Shown: one piece after another, positions 56,701-64,000 of the stretch
Position numbering within the stretch: position 1 is the first letter of the stretch
Layout: each line of letters begins with the position of its first letter
NCBI GenBank assembly: GCA_035772405.1
Contig: JAYKKM010000123.1
Span: 1,666,001-1,730,000 of the forward strand
DNA length: 64,000 nt
Reading direction: 5' to 3'
From: Chrysogorgia sp. JL179-B06
Lineage: Eukaryota > Cnidaria > Anthozoa > Scleralcyonacea > Chrysogorgiidae
Program-made: the position numbers and the translations under genes
The notes under the pieces: model-generated
Seen by the model: only the letters and a program-made list of their open reading frames with translations
Database searches by the model: none
Told to the model about the DNA's origin: nothing

Positions 56701-58148
56701 ATACCAAGTCAACTTTGATCGAAATGGCTTTGATATAGTACAGGATAGGCGTGTAACACATATCATAAAAGTCCGTTCGTTTGCTGGAAATGGCGAACCG
56801 TTATAGTTGATTCGCTGGCTCCAATAGCACAATTCAAAAACTGTATATGCGCTGTATGTTCGGCGCGTTGATTTGGCGAGACCTTAAAAGAGTAGGGCGG
56901 TTGTTAGCTCTTCTGTAGATTGCAAGTCAGACAGGCCTGCAATTAATTTGAAAGCCTTCGGGAATGTTGACACGGGTGTCGAATGCGCGTGAGGCACCAG
57001 GCGAAATAAATTCTGGAAGTTCAAGCGAGAGAGGGCATCAACGATTAAGTTGATTTTACCATGCGCGCGGCTGCTATGTGAAATTTAAGTTTAGCTAGCG
57101 GAGATGAGAAAAATTTTACGCGAACCAAGTACATGATAGTTTCGTCTCTCATAATTATCACAACGAAACAAAACGCGCTTTCGCGACCACCTATGACCCC
57201 AAAGATTGCAAGAAATAATGATGGGGTAAAGTTCTTTATAAGCCATATCTAAATATTTTTGTGAAGCTAACTACGCGGCACTGAACCATTCGCCTTATAA
57301 TAGACGCCACTGAAAAGATTGCGCGAAGCGTCACAACAAAGATCACAACAAAGCTGTCATTTATAATTAATTGAGCTCTATTTATCGCATTTAGTTTCAA
57401 CCAACTAGTGGTCTATTACAAATTCCGCATTCTGATTGGCTGAGCTACAAGAGGTCTATTGGTGACAGTAGCGTTATCCAATCACAAACCTCCTTATAAC
57501 TGGAATATTTCTATCCTGACAAATCAGAAGCCAGAAATCTAGGCCAAATATGGCGTCCGCTAAAATGTATATACGATTGATGAAATCATGAAAACATTGG
57601 CCTGAAAGTAATGAAAAATTAATCAGTTTGACATTTTCGAATACGAAAACGAATTCGCTTATGCCTATTGTGTATATCTACACCAAATTTAAAGCAAAGT
57701 AATTACAATCTCGTTTTTTGTGACCGATTGTTTATAAATCACGGAACAATGTTTGATAAGACTTTTTACGTATGGTTGATACTAAAACAATTTCGCCCTC
57801 GTTGTATATGAGCAGATAATAATAATAATAATAATAGTAATAATAATACTAAAGACGTATTAGGAGCATAAGACAATAGTCTCAATGCTCTTACAACAAT
57901 ATATTCTTAATGTTACTTATATGACTAATTACAGATTCATGATAAGATAAAGCCTACTAAATATTACCACTATTAACAAAAAACTATTAATCAATAATCA
58001 ACTCGGGCTTCCACCTCGTTGACTATCTGCGCATAGACAACTCGGGCTCGTTGTCTAATTGTTAAAGATACTGCAATAAATCTGCTACGTTGTAATTGTG
58101 CTGGTATACTGTAGTTGAGTCTATTCGAACAGATCAGCTGATTAAGTG
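56701..58148. other. No gene recognised; (TAA)n at 57818-57848
   Basis: Several phrases such as TTCTGATTGGCTGAGCTACA (about 57431) and CTGACAAATCAGAAGCC suggest MITE remains, but no paired ends could be set. A short ATA trinucleotide run is at 57818-57848. Confidence 0.5.
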
Positions 58149-58640
58149 TTAAAGATAATAAAGTACTGGTTGCGCAATTACATACCCAGGAGGACCAGGA
58201 GGTATCAATTGTCGGAGTGTAGGAATTATCTTGTAAGCGTTTTTAATGTCAGTTTTGGCCACAAGTACTCCCTTTCCAATTTTTACAATTGAATTAGGCG
58301 AATGGCGTCGTCGACTTTCCTGTACAAAAACAGGGAATTCCTCTTTAAAAATACAATCGTTTACACTGTGGTCGTAGGGAAATGATAAGTCTAAAATTAA
58401 GCGCCATGAATTTGGTTTATTCTTCTTGGGAATAACGCCAAAGCGGTTGGTGTGGGTATGAAGGCTAGTTTCCACTCAGGAAAATCTTCCGCAGGACCGG
58501 AACGGACAGGGAAGTTTCTTTGTCTTGTGAGCTCTCGGTTGGAATTAACGACTTTAAAGTGCCTATAACGTCTATGGGGGATTTAACATGTTTGTAATCT
58601 ATGGATTCTCCTGAGATAAATTGTAATATATCTTGTCAGA
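58149..58640 (-). mobile_element. DIRS-type retrotransposon RT fragment
   Basis: A minus-strand frame reads RFGVIPKKNKPNSWRLILDL, SVNDCIFKEEF and VLVAKTDIKNAYKIIP (58460-58225). This is the start of a DIRS/Ngaro-type reverse transcriptase (tyrosine-recombinase retrotransposons) with the first catalytic aspartate in TDIKNAY. Upstream, another frame gives NSNRELTRQRNFPV (about 58545-58500), so there is a break near 58475. It ends before the main catalytic motif. Confidence 0.65.
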
Positions 58641-58696
58641 TGAAAATTTCATCTTCATAGACTTTTTTGCTGTTAAAGTTGACGGAAGTGATGTCA

Positions 58697-58742
58697 TAGC
58701 GGGCATCTGTCTACACGAAAACCTCTTTACAGATGCCCGCTA
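58697..58742 (+). repeat. Perfect 14-bp stem-loop
   Basis: TAGCGGGCATCTGT (58697-58710) pairs exactly with ACAGATGCCCGCTA (58729-58742) around an 18-base loop. It is isolated from any ORF. Confidence 0.8.
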
Positions 58743-58776
58743 TAATAATTTGTCGGTGGGGCCCTTCGCATCCATG

Positions 58777-58795
58777 GCAGGGGCGGATCTAGAGG
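58777..58795. mobile_element. Lone hAT-like terminus
   Basis: GCAGGGGCGGATCTAGAGG matches the ends of the TIR element at 25875-28461. No partner end was found nearby. Confidence 0.5.
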
Positions 58796-59049
58796 GGCGC
58801 AACTGCTGCTCAAGCAGCAGTCAGATTTTGCCTATAATTAATTATGCGGGAAAATTATAAAATTAAACGAGACTTACCCTGTAAGTTGAAGTTTGATTGT
58901 AATTCTACGAGTCATCAGTCCGGAACGAAGGAGTCACATGAGAAGTGCGCGCGCGAATCGCTAGTCAGTATTAAACGTGAGCGGTCGAAGGAATATAAGG
59001 AACGAAGAGTCTCGGGAAGGGAGGGTATATATGGGCATGTGACTCCCAC

Positions 59050-59585
59050 TGGACGAAAAAACGGATTTACAAGCATTTTGCATCTGTAGCAAATATGGTG
59101 CAAATTTGTAACACTAAATCTGCCTTGAATTTACGTAAACTGCAAATGTTATGCAATCTTACATATTTGCCCCTAAAGCAAAGTGTAGCAAAGTGTGAGC
59201 AAATATCATATTTGCTTATAATTTGCAACAGATTTACTAAAAAAGTAAATGTGCTGCTTTGCAGTATATTTGCTCCACATTTGCTTGAAGTGCAAATATG
59301 TTTCGTATTTGCTACATAATTGGTTGTGTAGTAAACATGTTAACCAAATGTATAGATTTACTAATAATCGTAAACAACAGCAAATCCTAAGTAAACAAGC
59401 AACTTTGCACTGTATTTGCGCTAAATGGGAAAAAATTGGATTTACAAGACATTTACAACCATAGCAAATTTGGTTGCAAATCTTAATACTAAATTTGTTA
59501 ACGTATCATATTTGCTGCCCAAGTATATGAAAGCAAAGCGCAAGTAAATTTGGTGATTTTCACAGGAAAGTAAATGCGTTGCTAA
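59050..59585. mobile_element. GCAAAT-motif-saturated repeat with tandem duplication
   Basis: GCAAAT/ATTTGC or close variants occur more than 25 times. A block starting GGATTTACAAGCATTTTGCA (about 59056) is repeated in diverged form at about 59438 (GGATTTACAAGACATTTACA), a period of about 382. Organisation parallels the GGTGTAA arrays. Confidence 0.7.
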
Positions 59586-60894
59586 TACGGAACACATCCA
59601 ATGGTTTAATTATAAAACCACAGATTGTGAATTGAGAGGTTTGCATCGGATCGGCTGATTTCAATGCGACAATTGCTAGAAATCAGAAACTATTTAATCC
59701 GATCCGAGGTCGACAGTAATATTATTCCAATCCGATTTATAATTTCTAAAATAATCCTTTCTTCTTCCGTCTAAATGGCAAATGTGCGAAACCTTTGGCT
59801 CGGTCATTTGTCAAATATTAGAAAATCAACCATGTTTTATTTATAATCAAGGTTTCGAAGAAACGCACAAGCTGCATATGGCGTACCAAGCGGGGGGCAA
59901 TTGTCCCCCTAACGTTTTAAAAATGAAAATTTCGGTCACTTTTTGAAAGAAATGTCCGGTAATATTGCTGTTAAATATTCATTACAAATTTATATTTTGA
60001 ACTGTTTTAATATTAAAGTAATATGTTTTAACATTAACATAATGTATTAGTTGTTTTGCAGCACGGTTTAAAAATATAGAACGGGTATATATCATCACTT
60101 ACTAAATTCAGTGAGAAATCTAATTGATGAGCATGAAATCTTGTTGGTCAGCAGTCACTGGTAACATCAAGGGAATCCGTACACGATCGAACATGCCTGT
60201 ATCATGTATATCATCATAGAGCTGCTAACCCAAAACAACTTAGATCACAATCCTACCCCCCCCAGCCATTTTTCCCCATCCCTAGGCCCCATGACACCCA
60301 CTCCCCTAACTGGGGGTGCTAGATTAGTAGACTAGTAAGAGAGACTAAGATTGTGGGACTAGTAATTGAGTGTTATACAACATGCGCTACAAAAACACAA
60401 CACCTATATATTATATACATCATACACGAGTGTTGTTCTAACCCTTCGTCTTAACCCTAACCCTCAGCCGTTGCATCCAATAAATTGGCATTATTTTAGC
60501 ATTGTACCTAATACATTATTGGATTGTAAGCAATGCCTCAAACATGCTAACCCCCCACCTAATTTGTTTTCTAACCCTAACCCTCTGGCTGTAATTTTGT
60601 TTCTATAATTTGCTGATGGTTGTACTGGTGCACATACCAGTATATAACTGCTTCCGGTGTGTTTAATTGTTGATGACTTAGTTTATAATTTATTATTGCA
60701 TTCCTGACAAGAGTTACCTTGAAAGACACTTTTGGTTCTGCAAATAGGAGCTATGTGCTTTGCCATGGATAATTACCTTTGTTTTTCATTGAATTTATAA
60801 TAAAAAGAAGACACCAGTAGACAGTTGCAATTGGCAACTGCCTGCTTATAGATAAACTGTTTATTTTAGAAATACCATTTTAAAACATGAAACA
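59586..60894. other. No gene recognised
   Basis: Contains a C-rich tract at 60255-60315 and two short CCCTAACCCT-type doublets (about 60447 and 60573), too short to be telomeric arrays. Confidence 0.5.
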
Positions 60895-61900
60895 TGAAAG
60901 GTAAGGTAATATAAAATCCAACAATTCCCATGGTTACACTTTTCATATTTGTACATACAGTATATAACCAGTATATTATATATATATATATATAATGTAG
61001 CTTTATGAAGATGATACTTTTACAACACAGAAGAATACTGACTGACAAAAGATGTAGCATCTTGACAGTCTGCTAACCAAAGATGAACCATCTTGAAAGC
61101 TGAGTACTCTTGTGAACAGAAAAGTATGGTAATATATTTGATAAAATAAACTAAAAACAATAATCAATTGTAAAATATGACGGCATTAAGAATGTGTGAA
61201 AAATGTTTTGAATGGGAACTGTTAGGACACTTACAAGAAGATGATTTCAGAACCAGTCAGAACTCAGAAGTGGCAAAACATTGCAGGTTCATGAAAGGTA
61301 AAAGGTAGAATTACTCAAATACAAAATGTAGGTCTCCCATGATGGTCTAATCAATATGAAAACTGATACTTTCACAACACACAAGAATACTGACTGACAA
61401 AAGATGTAGCATCTTGACAGTCTGCTAACCAAAGATGAACGATCTTGAAAGCTGAGTACTCTTGTGAACAGAAAAGTATGGTAATATATTTGATAAAATA
61501 AACTAAAAACAATAATCAATTGTAAAATATGACGGCATTAAGAATATGTGTGAAAAATGTTTTGAATGGGAATTGTTAGGACACTTACTAGAAAATGATT
61601 TCAGAACTAGTCGGAAGTGGCAAAACATTGGTCCATGAAAGGTAAAAGGTAGAATTACTCAAATACAAAATACAACAATTCCCATGTAGGTCTCCCATGT
61701 AGGTCTAATCAATATGAAAACTGATACTTTCACAACACACAAGAATACTGACTGACAAAAGATGTAGCATCTTGACAGTCTGCTAACCAAAGATGAACCA
61801 TCTTGAAAGCTGAGTACTCTTGTGAACAGTAAAGTATGGTAATATTTTTTATCAAATACACTAAAAACAATAATCGACTGCAAAATGTGAATTTCTGTAT
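60895..61900. repeat. ~355-bp tandem repeat, nearly three units
   Basis: GATACTTT(T/C)ACAACACA(G/C)AAG begins units at about 61012, 61363 and 61724; a partial unit precedes. Units share AAAGATGTAGCATCTTGACA and GAGTACTCTTGTGAACAG. Minus-strand open frames repeat with the unit and are not considered genes. The array lies just downstream (minus strand) of the kinase exon. Confidence 0.88.
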
Positions 61901-61963
61901 GTGGGCATGAGACGGTTATATCATATAACAATGAATGCAGTTTTTCACTGACAGTACCTAAAA

Positions 61964-62190
61964 TTAGCCCAAAAGAATACAAATACCAAAAACTAATGGA
62001 TCACCTGGGTTAGACAAGTTAGTAAGAATCGATGCCTCTTTCTTTACAGCAACAGGAATACCATGATATATCATTTGATGGCAACATCCAAAAGTCCCTT
62101 CTCCAATATTTACATCAAGGATTTTACCATTATTGCCCAATGGTTTTCTAGGTGTCCACAATCCACCATCTTCACAGACAGCAAATATTC
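61964..62190 (-). pseudogene. Protein kinase N-lobe exon with deletion
   Basis: The minus strand reads GKILDVNIGEGTFGCCHQMI and YHGIPVAVKKEASILTNLSN…DPLVFGI. GEGTFG is the ATP-binding glycine loop and VAVK holds the catalytic lysine. EASILTNLSNPG.PLVFGI matches the alphaC-beta4 region of animal kinases of the type expanded in cnidarians. The ~20 residues normally between VAVK and the alphaC glutamate are missing, and the frame ends soon after at a stop. It is probably a decayed kinase gene or single exon. Confidence 0.65.
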
Positions 62191-62429
62191 CTCATTGCTG
62201 ATCTAAATAATGGTAACAATGTATGGCTTATGTTCTATATAGACAATACTACAGACTACAGAGTATTTATATCACCCTAAAGTGACAGTCGGACCTGGAA
62301 AGGAGATTGATATAATTATTTTGCCACATTTAGATTAGCATTGCAGATTATATATTTTTATTATAGATTTATAGTTGTTGCAAGTTTCTGAGAGTATTAA
62401 TATAGTCCACACTGACTAGCTGAATTTAA

Positions 62430-62712
62430 GTTAACTATATTTACCTTCTTCGTTGCCATGCGTACTTTGCTTTCTATGATTCTTTAGTGCTCTCCAACGG
62501 TCATAGTTATATTTTAGCATTGGACTTTCAGTTAATAATCGCATCGACCAAGCGCTTGTCCTTCGGCAATGACTTGGCCAGCTCTTTTCTTCTTCATTTC
62601 ACTGAACGTAGCTTTCTCTTTCTTCCCTTCCTTTCATTTCGCATTATCTTCAACTGCTCTTTTGAATTTGGAAATCTTTGCTTTGCTTTATATTCTTGAA
62701 CTTCGAGTTTTG
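62430..62712 (-). pseudogene. Possible 5' exon of the decayed kinase gene
   Basis: The minus strand opens at an ATG (about 62712) with MAKLEVQEYKAKQRFPNSKE and KIMRNERKGRKRKLRSVK, then TGA. A second frame further on reads MRLLTESPMLKYNYDRWRAL and ends NEE before a GTAAAT donor at about 62449. Together these look like one basic, helical N-terminal exon with a frame break, on the same strand as and upstream of the kinase exon. The link is inference. Confidence 0.35.
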
Positions 62713-63435
62713 CCATGTTCGGTTATCAAGCGCCAAAATAGCTGAATAGCTTGTTTATTTCCCGCGCATGGAAACGAGGTAATAAATATTGGACATGACA
62801 TAATTAATTAAGAATAATTTTCAGCAAACATTATTTATTTATTGTAATATTTCGTCGAATTCCACAAGCAGAGGGTCTATAAAAATATATATTATACCGA
62901 AACAATCTTGAATACTGCACATATTGCATGTGAAAGACATTGTGAAAGACATTTCAACCTTTGAAATCCATCTCAACTTAAAAATGACGTCATACCAAAT
63001 TAAATGTAAGTTAGGCACCAGGCCCTCTCGAAATATGCAGAAAGTCCAGTACGCGGAGCATTTGAATATTTTGCGCCATTCAGTTGGTTCTATTTCTACT
63101 CGAGATTCTACTTCTTCAGTAATATAAATATGGTTCGATCAGCACCAGACCAAGACGTGCCAAGCCGCCGTAGAGAAAGAGACGCAAGATAAGCTAGAGT
63201 CGTTTATAGAGGGCAAAACCAAGTTGGGAATCATACTAGTCCCTGGCTGTACCACAACTGACAGTCTGGACTCTGTGGCATGGTGGCATCAACTTCGAGA
63301 ACATAGAACATCGTCTCCAATCATCCCTTCGCGTCCTTTACAGCGAAACGTTAAGAAGTTGTGGAGTGGCCGCTGCTCTTGGCTTAGGTTAAACAAGATC
63401 ACAGGTTAACGGCGATCAATGCGATCAAGGTATAA
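62713..63435. other. No gene recognised
   Basis: Short plus-strand frames (62924-63127 and 63224-63409) show no motif. The sequence between the two coding hints may hold a divergent promoter. Confidence 0.4.
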
Positions 63436-63570
63436 ATGTCGAGAGTATGGACATTCAAGAACTGTCAGTTAAAGGCTTTCATTGAAAGGCAAGAACTTGA
63501 ACTAGAAGCCTTCAATAACAAAATGGAGGAAAGCATGAAGCAAAAAGCGCGGAAAAAATCAAAGCTATAA
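63436..63570 (+). CDS. Small charged open frame (44 aa), doubtful
   Basis: An ATG opens MSRVWTFKNCQLKAFIERQE and continues LELEAFNNKMEESMKQKARK to TAA. Composition (heptad-like, Glu/Lys rich) suggests a coiled-coil exon end, but no family is recognised and no splice sites are proven. Confidence 0.25.
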   Translation: MSRVWTFKNCQLKAFIERQELELEAFNNKMEESMKQKARKKSKL

Positions 63571-64000
63571 CCAAGGCACCAAGCGACTACCAAAGCTTTT
63601 AACGGTAAGAAATCAAAATGTCATTCATAATTGCAAATTCATACATTGTTTTCACAGTTTTATATAAATGCGTGTTGACAATCAAGCATTATTTATTCAT
63701 GTTGGGTCGAGGCTTTACTGTAAAACTGACTGTGACAGGAATCTATTTGCTTGCTATTTTGTTTTTGTTACCTTTAACTAAAAAATAATGAATAAGAATT
63801 ATATTATATTATTATGAGCCGGGAACGAACAAGCTAAGCCTAGCATTGTTCTTGGAACCAACATCAACATGCCATGAGGCACATGGCCCAACTTGAAACC
63901 TTTTATAATGAGATTGGCAATTGAACGCAATTGAAGAATCACTAGAATTCAAGAAATAACTCTTGAAAACAGATATTCACTTGAAAATATTTAGCTGAGA
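63571..64000. other. No gene recognised to the window end
   Basis: Only AT-rich sequence is seen. Confidence 0.5.

Noticed and set aside
60440..60590. Interstitial telomere repeat (CCCTAA doublets; also GGGTTAGGGTTAGG at about 17154)
   Set aside because: Only two units each, with no array; chance or old repeat sequence is enough.
60866..61982. Minus-strand frames repeated with the ~355-bp unit
   Set aside because: They recur with the tandem unit, carry no known motif, and end at unit variations.

Overview
This window is AT-rich, low-gene-density DNA from an invertebrate animal. I infer a cnidarian, probably an anthozoan: it combines EN+ Penelope-like elements, CR1/L2-type LINEs, a Polinton polymerase, a mag-type Ty3/gypsy element, a DIRS-type RT fragment, hAT-, Kolobok- and MULE-like DNA elements, many fold-back MITEs, long (TA)n tracts, and an intronless rhodopsin-family GPCR. 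That assignment rests on element and gene style only; no species marker is visible. Almost all of the window is transposable elements (TEs), much of it nested and frame-broken.

Layout. 0-5 kb: Polinton DNA polymerase remnant, then a minus-strand LINE cut off inside a (TA)n tract, and a tRNA-Ala-like SINE. 5-9.5 kb: no coding signal; a MITE, a 200-bp fold-back, and 7-bp and 5-bp tandem repeats. 9.5-17.2 kb: a minus-strand Penelope-like element (PLE), whose 5' part borders a short-LTR gypsy element with identical LTRs, which itself carries a LINE insertion. 17.3-24.7 kb: fold-backs, SINE pieces and two GGTGTAA-motif arrays. 25.5-28.5 kb: LINE 3' end, then a TIR-bounded region with OTU-protease remains. 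28.6-29.6 kb: the only clearly intact host-type gene, a 318-aa GPCR. 30-37.1 kb: a cluster of at least five PLE pieces, head-to-tail and inverted, with a TTAA-flanked MITE inserted so precisely that the reading frame is recoverable across it. 37.3-39.1 kb: a LINE carrying a 72-bp minisatellite. 39.1-40.7 kb: two MULE-like MITEs. 41.2-54.7 kb: a direct segmental duplication of about 4.6 kb. One copy holds a 2.5-kb TTAA element and the other keeps the empty site; both copies carry the same decayed membrane-protein gene. 55.8-56.7 kb: a 33-bp minisatellite. 58-62.7 kb: DIRS RT fragment, GCAAAT-motif array, ~355-bp tandem repeat, and a decayed protein-kinase gene.

There is no operon-like logic. 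The interest lies in nested insertion order, empty/filled sites, motif-saturated MITEs, and a conserved hammerhead-like 3' structure in the PLEs. Coordinates of element edges are by eye and may be off by tens of bases unless a target duplication is cited.
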